Positions 45,777 through 57,066 are shown, counted from the stretch's first letter. The stretch is DNA of 64,000 bases from Nemertoderma westbladi (GCA_032718475.1 JAUCBJ010007475.1:18617-82616), one strand, 5' to 3'. Translations and numbers: made by a program. The notes: generated by a model not told the origin, from the sequence alone.

Positions 45777-48700
45777 ATGTATCGATATTTACGAAGTGTG
45801 CGACATGTAAGAGAAAAGAACATCAGCAATCACCATCAACCAGCTCACTGTTTCAGATTTGCACATCCAGGTATCATTGTCAGAGGTTCTGCAACCACTA
45901 GTTTCAATAGACTATTTTGCCTAACTGCTGGGGCATTAGGATTTAAACACAGCTGTCTTACAAATTATAATTTGGGTTATTTCACCCACCTGCACAACAG
46001 AGCAATCACTACTGGTAATATGGATAACCAAATGGATAGCGATAGTGACAGCATCACAGGAGAGTCTACAGTTAAAAAGAAGGTTATTAAGAAACCGGAA
46101 GCTTCTATGCCTTGTACTGCAAATAAACGACTATCTATCGAGAGAATTTATCAGAAGAAGACTCAACTTGAGCATATATTGCTGAGACCTGATACTTATA
46201 TTGGTTCCGTAGAAACGGTAACTCAGCCAATGTGGATTCATGATGGCAGGAAACTGCGTCTTAAAGAAGTTTCTTTTGTCCCCGGTTTGTACAAAATATT
46301 TGATGAGATTCTTGTAAACGCTGCTGATAATAAGGTTCGAGATTCCAACATGAGTCTTATAAAGGTGGTCATAGAACCTGAAAACAATTTAATCAGTGTT
46401 TGGAACAATGGCAGGGGAATTCCTATACAGATACACAAAACCGAGAAAATGTACGTTCCCACCATGATTTTCGGTCATTTGCTGACCTCCAGCAACTTTG
46501 ATGACGACCAGAAGAAGGTAACTGGTGGAAGAAACGGTTATGGAGCTAAATTATGTAACATTTTCTCTAAACGTTTTATCTTGGAGACAGGAAATAAAGA
46601 AGAAGATGGTGCGAAAATATTTAAACAAGAATGGAAAGATAATATGACTCAAACAAAAGATCCTGTTGTGAAATCCGGAAGGGATAATTTTACAAGTGTT
46701 ACCTTCTACCCGGATTTAGAAAAGTTTCATTTATCACGGCTCGAGGATGATTTTGTTGGAATGGTTCGTCGACGTGCCTACGATGTTGCTGCTACCACTC
46801 AGGGTAAAGTGAATGTTACTTTCAATGGAGAACGAATACCTGTGAAGAACTTTAAGGAGTATGTGGAGCTATACATTAAAGCAGTTCATCAAGATGAAGA
46901 TGGTGAAGAAATTCCGCTTGTTTATGAAAAAATAAATGAAAGATGGGAGATAGCACTAACATTCAGTGAAAAAGGTTTCCAACAGGTTAGCTTTGTTAAT
47001 TCCATAGCAACAACGAGTGGTGGTCGGCACATTGATTATGTTGTGGAAAAACTTACTGAGAAAATTATTGTTGCAGTTAAAAAACAAAAGAAGAACAGCC
47101 AAGTTAAACCATTTCAAGTTAAAAGTCATTTGTGGATTTTTGTGAATTGCCTCATTGAAAATCCCACATTCGATTCTCAGACTAAGGAAAACATGACTTT
47201 AGTTGCCAAGAAATTCGGTTCCCAAGTGAATTTATCTGATAAATTCCTAAAGAAAGTGTCACAGATGGGAATCGTTGAGAGAGTAGTTAATTGGATGAAT
47301 CTTAAAGAAGCAGCAGTATTAAATAAGAAATCGGGTACCAAGAAAACAAAACTAAAAGGAATAGCGAAATTAGATGACGCCAATGAAGCCGGGGGTAAAA
47401 ACAGTCGAGATTGCACATTAATATTAACTGAAGGAGATTCGGCCAAAGCCTTGGCAGTTAGTGGGTTGGGGGTTATTGGACGTGATTTATATGGAGTTTA
47501 TCCGCTCCGTGGCAAAGTTCTCAATGTCCGTGATGCAGCCACATCCGCAATATCTGCCAATAAGGAAATTCAAGATCTGGTAAAGATTCTCGGCTTAAAG
47601 TTCCCCTTCAAGTATCGTGATGAGTCGGAATTAAAGTCTCTGAGATACGGAAAGTTGATGATAATGACGGATCAGGACACAGACGGATCCCATATTAAGG
47701 GACTCATTATTAACTTCATTCATTATCATTGGCCGGAATTAGTTCGTTCTAAGTTTATCCAACAGTTTATTACACCGATAGTGAAAGTATCTAAAGGCAG
47801 TGAAGTAAAATCATTGTACAGTATCCCAGAGTTTGATGAATGGAGAGAGGCGACCCCAAATGCTTCGTCTTATAAAGTTAAATATTACAAAGGTTTGGGT
47901 ACATCGACAATGAAAGAAGCCAAAGAATATTTTACCGATATGGCTCGCCATCGTGTTAGTTTTGTTTACCATGGAGATGAGGACGATGAAGCGATCCGAT
48001 TAGCGTTCGCCAAGGAGCGAGCTGATGATCGTAAAGGTTGGCTCACCGACTTCCATACTGAACGCAATGAACGTCGACTCCAAGGTCTACCAGATATTTA
48101 CCTCTACCACGCTAACACACGTAGTGTTAGTTACAAGGAGTTTATTGACAAGGAATTAATACTTTTCTCGAATGCGGATTGCGAAAGATCGATCCCAAAC
48201 GTTATGGATGGATTGAAGCCGGGGCAACGCAAAGTTATATTCGCATGTTTAAAGCGCGGTCTTGATAAGAAAGAAATCAAAGTAGCTCAATTGGCTGGTA
48301 GTGTAGCTGAGTTATCCGCCTATCACCATGGCGAAATGAGTCTCATGTCAACGATTATTTCTCTTGCTCAGGACTTTATCGGTTCCAATAATATCAACCT
48401 CCTGCAGCCCCATGGTCAATTTGGTACTCGTCTTCAAGGAGGTAAAGACGCTGCTTCGCCTCGTTACATCTTCACCCAACTGAGTCCGTTGGCTCGTCAT
48501 TTATTCTCTTTGAAAGACGACCCCTTGTTGGCCTACTTGAAGGACGATAACTTAAAGATAGAACCCATTTGGTATTGCCCGATAATCCCCTTGGTTTTAG
48601 TGAATGGAAGCGATGGAATCGGTACAGGTTGGTCGACGAAGATCCTCAACCATGATGTTCGAGACGTGGTTGATAATATCCGTCGGATGTTGAACGATGA

Positions 48701-50711
48701 GGAACCCCAACCAATGATGCCAAGTTACCGCAACTTCCAGGGTGTCATAGAGGAGTTCCAACCCAATCGATTTGTGGTTCATGGTAAAGCGTCCATCCTA
48801 GATGAGTCAAACACATTAGAGATATCTGAACTTCCTCTACGCTCCTGGACACAATCATACAAAGAGAATAATTTGGAACCGCTTTATAACGGTACTGAGA
48901 AGGTGCCTGCAACAGTTTCTGAGTATAAAGAGTATCATACGGATACAACAGTTCGCTTCCTCGTCAATATGATTAAATCCAACCGACTACAAGAGCTAGA
49001 AGAATCCGGACAGTTATACAAATACTTTAAACTAACTACAACGTTTAGTCACAACTCGATGGTTCTCTATGACCATAACGGAATCATTAATCGATATTCT
49101 TCAACTATCGATATCTTAAAGGAGTTTTACCATGTTCGTTTTGATTTTTACCGCAAGAGAAAAGAATATCGTGAAGGGTTTCTAGAAGCTGAGGCCAATA
49201 AACTGTCTGCTCAGGCAAAGTTCGTCTTGGAGAAAATAACAGGGGAGATTCGGGTGGAAGATTTGAAAAAAGTTGATATATTGAAAAAGTTGATAACTCG
49301 AGGTTATCCATCGGACCCTGTAAAGGTTTGGAAAGATAAAGTGTCTGCTGGTGATAATGATGATGATGACGAAGAGAACATCGAAAATGAGGAGGACGAT
49401 AAAACAACTGGGGCGGATTATGATTACCTATTGGGGATGAAGTTGTGGAGTTTGACCCGAGAAAGAAAGGAAGAATTGCTCAAACAGAAGGACAATAAAC
49501 TAATGGAACTAAAGACGCTAAAAGGGAAGACATTGAAAGATCTGTGGACGGAAGATCTCGATGGGTTTATGGCTGAGTTGGAAAAACTAGAAGCAAAAGA
49601 GCGCGAGGAGGCTTCGCCAAGTAAAGTCGCTAAGAGCTCTAATATATTGAAATCAAGTAAAGCGAAGCGAGCTCTTGAGAATACTAAGCCAGATAAATTG
49701 GGTCGCTTTGTGGAACCAAAGTTTGAGATTCCAAAAACCGCAGAAGCTGGTCCTAAAGTTCCTAAGAAGAAAAAGGAAGTTGTGAAGGTAGAGAAAGGGG
49801 TTAAGAAGGACCCGCCCACACCATCCCTCAAAGAACGCCTGTTGGCAAAGGGAATTGAGTTAAATGGTAAAGGAGATGTTCCGAAGAATTCAACTCAAAG
49901 TAAACTTACTTTCTTTAAAAAAGTTAAAGACGAGAGCGATGATGTTAGTTTTGTGGATGAAGCCGCAGCTGAACCTATCCCTCCTAGAGAGCGTGGTAAC
50001 CAGCGTAGGGCTGCGGCTGCTGTTAAGTACAACTTTAGTGAAGACGAAGAGGATGACGACTACTCTTCAACCAAGAATAATCGCAATTACGTAATTGATG
50101 ACGACAGCGATGAAGACTACGATGTAAATGTTGTAAAGGATAGCCGACCTTCATCTCTTGATAACCAGCCAGGAGTTTCATCTAGTCGAAACGTTCATGA
50201 TGCTGAAGATTTTAATGGAATTAATGATCTTGTTAATGATGATGACGACATTGTAGAACCTTCCCCACCCCCCAAGCCTAAAGCTAAACCAGCCAATAAG
50301 GTTGCTTCTAAAAAAGAGACAAATTTAAAAGCTACTATCAGTAAACCGAAGCCCAGTAAGCAACCTAAACAAACAAAGAAGAAAGTAGATAAACCCGCCG
50401 ATCCCAAACAGCCGTCCATTTTTTCTGCTTTCGATCGAATGATTTCGGACGGCGATGAACTTGAAGTTAATGTCGCAACTAAACAGAAACTTAAATCGAA
50501 AATTCCCGCTCCTAAATACGGCGGTGATTCTGACAGCGACGATTCTGATTTCCGGCCCCAATTGAAGAAACGCCGGAAGGATGATTCCGATTCGGATTTT
50601 ATTCCGGGTGGTTCTCCGACTAAAGTTTCACCGATCGCGAAACCGAGCAATAAAAGGCAACGAGCGCAGCCTAAATACTACAAACTCGATTCGGATAGCG
50701 ACGACTTTTGA
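45777..50711 (+). CDS. TOP2: DNA topoisomerase II, complete and intronless
   Basis: This type IIA enzyme passes one duplex through a break in another, using ATP, in chromosome segregation and transcription. Numbering from the first ATG (1644 aa): GHKL ATPase with EILVNAADNK (about 180) and GRNGYGAKLCNIFS (about 250); TOPRIM with EGDSAKALAV (about 552) and the metal-binding DQDTDGSHIKG (about 631); the cleavage domain with the active tyrosine in SPRYIFT (Tyr897); then a coiled region and an acidic/basic Lys-Ser-Asp-rich tail from about 1230. TAG lies just before the ATG at 45777, whose context is weak. The in-frame ATG at 46020 has A at -3 and G at +4, gives 1563 aa and puts the tyrosine at 816, close to the vertebrate position, so it is the likelier nuclear start. 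The 81 extra residues are Arg-rich and almost free of acidic residues. Animal TOP2 genes usually have many introns; none is seen here. Confidence 0.96.
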   Translation: MYRYLRSVRHVREKNISNHHQPAHCFRFAHPGIIVRGSATTSFNRLFCLTAGALGFKHSCLTNYNLGYFTHLHNRAITTGNMDNQMDSDSDSITGESTVKKKVIKKPEASMPCTANKRLSIERIYQKKTQLEHILLRPDTYIGSVETVTQPMWIHDGRKLRLKEVSFVPGLYKIFDEILVNAADNKVRDSNMSLIKVVIEPENNLISVWNNGRGIPIQIHKTEKMYVPTMIFGHLLTSSNFDDDQKKVTGGRNGYGAKLCNIFSKRFILETGNKEEDGAKIFKQEWKDNMTQTKDPVVKSGRDNFTSVTFYPDLEKFHLSRLEDDFVGMVRRRAYDVAATTQGKVNVTFNGERIPVKNFKEYVELYIKAVHQDEDGEEIPLVYEKINERWEIALTFSEKGFQQVSFVNSIATTSGGRHIDYVVEKLTEKIIVAVKKQKKNSQVKPFQVKSHLWIFVNCLIENPTFDSQTKENMTLVAKKFGSQVNLSDKFLKKVSQMGIVERVVNWMNLKEAAVLNKKSGTKKTKLKGIAKLDDANEAGGKNSRDCTLILTEGDSAKALAVSGLGVIGRDLYGVYPLRGKVLNVRDAATSAISANKEIQDLVKILGLKFPFKYRDESELKSLRYGKLMIMTDQDTDGSHIKGLIINFIHYHWPELVRSKFIQQFITPIVKVSKGSEVKSLYSIPEFDEWREATPNASSYKVKYYKGLGTSTMKEAKEYFTDMARHRVSFVYHGDEDDEAIRLAFAKERADDRKGWLTDFHTERNERRLQGLPDIYLYHANTRSVSYKEFIDKELILFSNADCERSIPNVMDGLKPGQRKVIFACLKRGLDKKEIKVAQLAGSVAELSAYHHGEMSLMSTIISLAQDFIGSNNINLLQPHGQFGTRLQGGKDAASPRYIFTQLSPLARHLFSLKDDPLLAYLKDDNLKIEPIWYCPIIPLVLVNGSDGIGTGWSTKILNHDVRDVVDNIRRMLNDEEPQPMMPSYRNFQGVIEEFQPNRFVVHGKASILDESNTLEISELPLRSWTQSYKENNLEPLYNGTEKVPATVSEYKEYHTDTTVRFLVNMIKSNRLQELEESGQLYKYFKLTTTFSHNSMVLYDHNGIINRYSSTIDILKEFYHVRFDFYRKRKEYREGFLEAEANKLSAQAKFVLEKITGEIRVEDLKKVDILKKLITRGYPSDPVKVWKDKVSAGDNDDDDEENIENEEDDKTTGADYDYLLGMKLWSLTRERKEELLKQKDNKLMELKTLKGKTLKDLWTEDLDGFMAELEKLEAKEREEASPSKVAKSSNILKSSKAKRALENTKPDKLGRFVEPKFEIPKTAEAGPKVPKKKKEVVKVEKGVKKDPPTPSLKERLLAKGIELNGKGDVPKNSTQSKLTFFKKVKDESDDVSFVDEAAAEPIPPRERGNQRRAAAAVKYNFSEDEEDDDYSSTKNNRNYVIDDDSDEDYDVNVVKDSRPSSLDNQPGVSSSRNVHDAEDFNGINDLVNDDDDIVEPSPPPKPKAKPANKVASKKETNLKATISKPKPSKQPKQTKKKVDKPADPKQPSIFSAFDRMISDGDELEVNVATKQKLKSKIPAPKYGGDSDSDDSDFRPQLKKRRKDDSDSDFIPGGSPTKVSPIAKPSNKRQRAQPKYYKLDSDSDDF

Positions 50712-52834
50712 ATCAACTGTGGCAGTTTACTTTTAAGGCCAAACCAATATCAACCTAAAACGTCGTGATCATATATAACCTTCTGCATTTCGTTAGGATT
50801 TCAATTCAACTTAATTATATCGTATTAAATACATTATTACTGTATATCTTATTAATTTTTTTTTTAGGGTCAAGTGTCATTTAATATATTATTCGAAATA
50901 TTATTTAATCGAAATATACATAATTATAAAAAAGTCAGCTATGTCATATCAAAGTTATACAAAACATTAATTTATATAAGCCTAAATATCTATAATACTT
51001 ACATGTATTTTATTAACAAAATTCAAAGTAAAAGATTGTAGTTCTTAATCTTAAGATTAATTTAAAACTTACACAGCATTTGGGTAAAATATTAATATGA
51101 TATAATAAAAAAATAATATAATAAATAAATATCAGTAGGCTAAAGGTAAGTGGAGTCACGCAGACCCGCCCCATCGCCATCGCCAACGCCATATCTTTTC
51201 AATACATTACATTATTACTGTTTATTGTTAATTTTCGCATATTGCTACGGAAACTAGGTAAAATTGTAATCGTATAATTTTAAAAAAATGTTCTATAAAT
51301 GTTGTTTTTTCCTAAAATTATACTCTTTTCTTAGAAATTGCTCTGATAAGGGATTCTAGAAAATATATGTTGCAGTATATTCATATAATTTTATGTATTA
51401 TCCTATGGTACAGCAATATACCAAACTTGCTACGGTTTCTTTCTATAATGTACTGTAGCTATATATTTCAGATTAAGCAAAATGACCATCTCAATAGGAT
51501 TCACAGATTGGCACTTTAAATTCTACTCCAGTATTCGTAAGAATGATAACTCTTATTACAATCTGACCTCACCAAAAGCCATGCGAGCATCATTAAATTA
51601 GATAGAAACGGCATAGAAAAAGTGAAGATCTTTTCGCTGTTTACCATCTTATTAATTTAATTTAATTTTAATGGGGGGGGGGGGGGGGGGGGGGGGGGTA
51701 CTAGTGTAACTAACCCATGTCACCATAATTCTGCCTTTGTATAGCTGTTTTGGCTTGTGATTTATGTTCTGGTACATATTTCTGACTCGTTACATGTTTA
51801 ATTTTTGTGGTAGCTAGTATTTTCAATGGTACTTAATCTATTCATAAAAATGGTACAGCAGCTAGTGTTTATAAAAATACCAACAAATCGTATTATTATT
51901 ACGAATATCCATAGTAAATTTGGTTTATCTTTATTTATTTATCAGTGAAAAGAGCCTAGTATTGAAGAAAGTAAAATGACGTTATTTCTGCAACAATTAA
52001 TTAAATAAGATAATTAAAAAATACAGTAGTTTCATGATAACAACCACGGTGAGTTGAACTAGTTCTGTGTTTCAAATTTCAAGTAATATGATAAAGATTT
52101 GTAGAAAAATTTGGGGGGGTGTCCGTGTCATCAGAAAATGACGCTACAGACGGGTCATTGTGTAATACTGTATGTTATCTTCTCCCTATCTTTGAAAATA
52201 TTTATTTATATAAAAAGGCATTTGCGTTAATCGGATGAACTCCATTTTATTATCATTGCATTCACAATCACAGAAAACCTACGAATCACAGGAATTAGAT
52301 CATACAATGTATATTTAAAAATTAAATTTTGAAAATTTCGAATAGCGGATGCTCCCACTTTTGGTGCACGCATAAAAAATGGTACTTGCATTACTACAGT
52401 ACTATGAACTTAATTTCAAATCCATTGAATTCGCGATCACAGAAAACCTATAAATCGCGGGAATATACAGTATGTCAAATTAATGATAATTTCGAAACAA
52501 TCAATTTTTGGTGCCCGCACGAAAATGCCTGTTAGGCCTCTGAACTAAACATTAGATATATTGTACTCAACTCCACATCCAAAAAGAGATGTAGAGTACT
52601 TAGGGTTTGTATGGTTTTGGGCAACTTTATGATTTACTCTATAATTTTTTATTTTAAAAAATCCTGAAATGGGTGCGAGAAAGGTCCTGTATGAAAAAAA
52701 CGGGCGAAGTTAGATGCACGGTTTTTTTCCTTTGAAAGAGGAATAAATTTGAGGAAAGGTCCAGAAGTTTCAAGGTCATACCTCTAACCTGTTAGGTATG
52801 CCAGCGGCTTTTATAATGGTCTGGGCGGATTCCA
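50712..52834. other. 3' flank of TOP2 and AT-rich non-coding DNA
   Basis: AATAAA-type signals occur at about 51103-51130. There is a 26-base G run at 51673-51698. About 52040-52175 is a dispersed repeat, also found at 60040-60165. No gene is seen. Confidence 0.45.
52040..52175. repeat. Dispersed repeat, copy 1
   Basis: Shares ACGGTGAGT.GAACTAGT, TTTCAAATTTCAAG and GTCCGTGTCATCAGAAAATG with 60040-60165, in the same orientation and with a G run between the blocks. Confidence 0.65.
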
Positions 52835-52851
52835 CCCCCCCCCCCCCCCCC

Positions 52852-53636
52852 GCAGGGTAGATAGAGTTAAGCTTTGTAGCCATCGATGACTGTTTGTGAT
52901 CCCGGACTTCTTTAGGTGTTTTGGTCAAGGCGCCGTAAGGAAAAGCTAATAGACGCACCCAAGAGAGGTGATTGTTTCTCCTGGGCCTCTTTCAATAGTG
53001 TCACTAGGGCAACAGCACCTACAATTATTGCCCCTTTGGGGATTTTGGCAATTTTACGCGATTCGATTGCTTCAGCTGGGAGAAGTACTCTGGAAGATAA
53101 TTGATGAGGGCAGCTGTATCTTTGGAGAGTGTCAGGTTGGGCTTGGGCCCTTTCTTTGCAGCTATCCAAACATGTTCCACAGAACCAATCAACCAGGCCG
53201 ACACAAGAGAGATGGTGACGGCTGACGGGTATTACACTGAGCACATGTTCCCATGAGTTTTCGCTGATTGATTTCATTACAGGTGGCACGTGCCTTGCTG
53301 CTGATTGGTCGGAGTACAGGTTGGCCAACCAGTTACGTTTCGAACCTATTACTGTATTATATAGGCCTACATAAGGGCTGGTGGTAAGAGCTGAGTAGTT
53401 CATTGACAGTAAACGTATCAGCATGTGCTGATGTGACAAACCAAACGTGCACAACTGGGCAAACATTCACGCGATTATTCACACTCCCAGGACCCTGTCA
53501 GCCTGTGTCTTTTAGTTTTATATTTATTTATATAATATCTGAATATAGGCCTACATAATGTGAATGTGTACCCCGTTCCCGTAGCGGTACCGGTACCGCG
53601 TACAGTAGGCCTACAGATTCAGCGGCAGCTCGGCCA
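52852..53636. other. Upstream region of POGLUT1
   Basis: An open minus-strand frame at 52912-53466 has no recognisable protein features and I do not call it a gene. The DNA contains ATTGGTC (inverted CCAAT) near 53306 and CACGTG at 53287, which could belong to the POGLUT1 promoter. Confidence 0.35.
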
Positions 53637-55502
53637 ATGAAGTACCAACGAACCGACGTATGCGGATTACTAATTGGTTTCCTAGTTCTCCAACTCAGAG
53701 TATCCTGCGTTAACCCACTCGATTCCAGTTCGACCTGCCAACGATTATCTACCTCATATGAATGCGACGATGCCAGAAACGAAACCCGCAGATTCAGAAC
53801 CTACATAAATCTCTACAAAGGGGCGACTTGGCGCTACCGGTACAGCAGCGCAACCCATACAGCGGGTTGCTCCGACTGCTCCTGTTATTCAGACTCGATA
53901 TCCTCCGATTTGGGAGCCTTCCGCAGCGGTATCAGCGAGTCATTGTACCGCTCCACCGTGTCACGGACCTCGGCTGTACGGTACCAGCTGATCGCCGGGC
54001 GGGTTTACCGCCAACCGCAGTGCGCTTTCCCGACACGCTGCCAAGGTGTCGAACACTTCCTACTCCGTCTCGCACCGTCGTTACCCGATCTAGAATTAGC
54101 GATCAATGTTCACGATTATCCGGCCAGCCCTAAAGGAATCACTCTACCTGTATTCTCCTTTAGTAAACCCGGTTAGTCTGTTAGTTAGAAAATTTTGTTA
54201 CTTTATAGGTCTAATTATTTACAAATAATCCATTTTGATCCAAATTGATATACATCAATCTGCTGAGTTTGCAGTCAGTTGCACTTTTCTAACCATAGGC
54301 CTACGGTAACTATTTTTGGTTATAGGAATTTTGGAAATTGTTTGCTCATGTCAGCATTTCTTTTCTTTTCCGACATTGACGTGTTTGGGCTGTTGAGCGA
54401 GTTTTTAAATGTGTGTGGGAGGGGGGGGGGGGGGGGGGGCTGTATTGAATCCATCCAAAAAGTGCGCCGGATAGCGCGCCGACCAATTTTTATGCGCGCC
54501 GCGCGCCGATGCTATTTCGAAGCAAACCCCGCGCCATCGAAATTTTTAAGCGCGTGGTAACTAAGTTATTACAAAACTTGCCGCTCATGGCCAACTTGTA
54601 CCATAACATTTTCAAAAGAAGAATACCAATAGGCGATAGGCTGTAGAGCAACTATAAAAAGTGTCATTATGTATAGTAAGTGGTGTCTGGTTTGTGTACC
54701 AAACACGCGCTACTGTTGTACCGGTAACCCTAAATACCTTCCCTTAATATGGTTATGACAGTGTCAGTGAGTCCATCTCATGTATCTTTTAACTTCCCCT
54801 TTAGACGGCTACTCGGATATTCTGTACCCGGCCTGGTCGTTCTGGGCGGGCGGCCCGGCCGTATGGCCGTTGTACCCCACCGGTCTGGGCCGATGGGACG
54901 TCCATCGGACCTCGCTAGCCGCGTCCGCCGTCCGCCATCCTTGGCCGACTCGGAAACCCGTCGCTTTCTTCCGGGGCTCCCGCACCTCGTCCCAACGCGA
55001 CCCACTAATCCTCGCTTCGCGTCGGTCCCCCGGTCTACTCGACGCCTCGTACACGAGGAACCAGGCATGGCGCTCTGACGCGGACACCCTCGGCGCACCG
55101 CCCGCTACCGTGATCCCCTTAGAAGACCACTGCGCGTATAAATACCTCGTGGACATTAGAGGCGTCGCTGCTAGCTTCCGTCTCAAACATTTATTCCTTT
55201 GTCGTTCTCTTGTGTTTCGCGTTGAAACTGATTGGCGCGAGTTCTTTTACTCGGCGTTACGACCGTGGGTGCATTACATCCCTGTTGCTGATGACGTCAG
55301 CGATATAGAGACACTAATAGAGTTCGCTAAGAACTTCGATGACATTGCTAAAGATATTGCGCGGAGAGGGGCTGATTTTATTGAAGATAACTTGACTCTG
55401 GATCATGTAGAATGTTACTGGCGCCAATTACTCAGCCAATATTATAAATTATTGAAGTTCAAACCGGTAGCCAATGAAACATTTATTCATATAAGTAGCT
55501 GA
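53637..55502 (+). CDS. POGLUT1: Protein O-glucosyltransferase 1 (Rumi/POGLUT1), two exons
   Basis: The enzyme adds O-glucose to EGF repeats, including those of Notch, in the endoplasmic reticulum. Exon 1 is 53637-54171 and exon 2 is 54805-55502, joined G|GTTAGT to CCCCTTTAG|AC, giving 410 aa. An N-terminal hydrophobic stretch (LLIGFLVLQLRVSC) fits a signal peptide. The CAP10 domain shows CSDCSCY, FRSGIS, FPTRCQGVEHF, LAINVHDYP (the Asp matches the residue reported as catalytic in Rumi), then across the splice PVFSFSKPD and DILYPAWSFWAGGPAVWPLYP, AFFRGSRTSSQRDPLILASR, RGVAASFRLKHLFLC and PWVHYIPV. Length is close to the vertebrate protein. The C-terminus ends FIHISS and lacks the KDEL-like tail (KTEL in human). 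GC-rich codons contrast with TOP2. AATAAA is at 55840-55845. Confidence 0.95.
54172..54804 (+). other. POGLUT1 intron
   Basis: 633 bases, GT...AG. It is AT-rich on the left, with a 19-base G run at 54421-54439 and a GCGCGCC-rich patch (54465-54500). The acceptor is preceded by a good pyrimidine tract. Confidence 0.88.
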
Positions 55503-56520
55503 ATAGATTCTAACATAATTAAAAGTGAGAAAATTTGCAATGATTTACAGTAACAAACGCTGCTTTATTTCATATTATTTTGTAAAGTTTTTTTACCTAA
55601 GATTTTTTTGTATGATATAATTTGATGAGCTAAATATAAAAAAAGTAACTATTTATTGGAAAAATGCCTAATGTTACCGGCGTGAAAGTTAACCCTCCCT
55701 CTTATCTGCAATTGTTACAAATACGGCCTTTCCTTTGTGGCAGAGGACTGGCAACCGTGTATTAGGAAGTTCAATAATATTAGAGATTCGAACTACAGTA
55801 AATAGTATGACTCGGAATTTGGATTGCATTCATTGGCAAAATAAAGTTTTTATTAACGGACACGCATTTTTGTTAAATCTTAAATTGTAAATTTTCGCCC
55901 GAATATAACCCAAAATCGGGAGAAAGGGGAGAACCTTTTTTCGTGAGGAAAAAATAAAAAATGGGAAAAGTTATACTTTTTCCCGGCGTATGCAAGCTCT
56001 CTAACTAAAATAATTTAAGTTATGGCTGCAATCCAATTTCCGAGTAATACTATTTATTAATCCCTAATATATTCCAGAACACTATATAATTTAACATAAC
56101 GCAAAGCATCACCAGGAGTTGAAGAGTACTGTACTAATTGAATCGCATAACTATGGAAGTACTATCTTTTATTAAAGAATTGAGCAACTGAAAGTACCAC
56201 TACGAATTTAAGAAAAAAATTAAATCTTACATGGGAAAAAAACGCAGGCCTAGTAATTATTTTTCCCAAAATTAACTCGACTGTTTATCAACCTTAATGA
56301 TTTACCGGTATTATAATAGGCCTACATTTATTTACCTTGCTGATTCTCAGTAAATATAATAGGTTTGAAATATATAATATATATTATTAACTTATTGGAA
56401 ACTCTGTAATGGCTTTAATTGCACAAACTAGGTAAAATAATGAATCTGGAATTATTGCAGGACTTAGTACCTAAATAAGCTACAATATCCACAACCTGGG
56501 ACAGAGAATTCTCATGGACA
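55503..56520. other. 3' flank of POGLUT1, AT-rich
   Basis: A polyadenylation signal candidate is at 55840. I see no other gene. Confidence 0.4.
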
Positions 56521-57066
56521 ATGGATCCATCTAAGAAACCACCGGGTAAAGATTATTAATTGAAGCGGCGATGAACCTACCAAGCCGTCGACTCCATGTC
56601 CTAGGGATTCCTCGAGTCTCGAGTAAACCGGTTGGATGGGGACAACGACCAGAATGGGGTCGGTCAGCTTGGTACGAGTCTGAAAAGGCATCGGCGGGCC
56701 ACGATGACACTAGGCCTCGTTTGGGAACGAGCGGCGACGACTCAGTGCGACAACCAAGGAAAGTCATCATCGGTTACCAGAGAGGCGAGAAGCTGGCACG
56801 TTGCTAGAGCTTCCTAGACGATAATTCCAGTTTACTTGGAATATACAGAGATCACAAAGTGCCTGGTCAACTGAACGGACAAGCAGATATGGAGCTTTGT
56901 AAGCGATACGACAAACAGGCACCCTGACAATCGGTCGTTATAGTCCTGGTCAACCTCGACGGGTTCGTATTGGTCTGCAGGATTTTCCCTCCTCACCGGG
57001 ACCCCGAGCCGAAAGGGTCGACATGGTTGCTGCTGGAGGATATCCACAAGGTAATCCGCAATCGTA
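56521..57066 (+). pseudogene. Decayed relative of the BEL third ORF
   Basis: It starts MDPSKKPPG, like the MDPNRQIIG start of the ORF at 28391. About 56660-56820 gives short diverged matches in another frame. From about 56793 one frame reads LARC-stop-SFLDDNSSLLG against LARCQSFVDDKSTYLA. At 56936-57060 VVIVLVNLDGFVLVCRIFPP and STWLLLEDIHKVI match VVVLGTLDGLVLVCRIFPT and AIWLLAPEIQKIL. Stops at about 56805, 56928 and 57073 and frameshifts kill it. No LTRs or pol adjoin, so it is a stranded fragment or a once-independent gene. Only the N-terminal half is present. Confidence 0.75.

Larger units (their letters stand above)
34050..46939 (+). repeat. Right copy of the large direct duplication
   Basis: Matches 1342-8742. 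Extra DNA here comprises a nested transposon pair (35004-39367), a MITE (39713-40555) and a second nested pair (40629-42725). Beyond 46939 this copy continues into complete TOP2, while the left copy turns back on itself. Confidence 0.9.

Noticed and set aside
52912-53466. 184-aa minus-strand ORF upstream of POGLUT1
   Set aside because: No recognisable motif or hydrophobic pattern; it overlaps the likely promoter and is probably chance.
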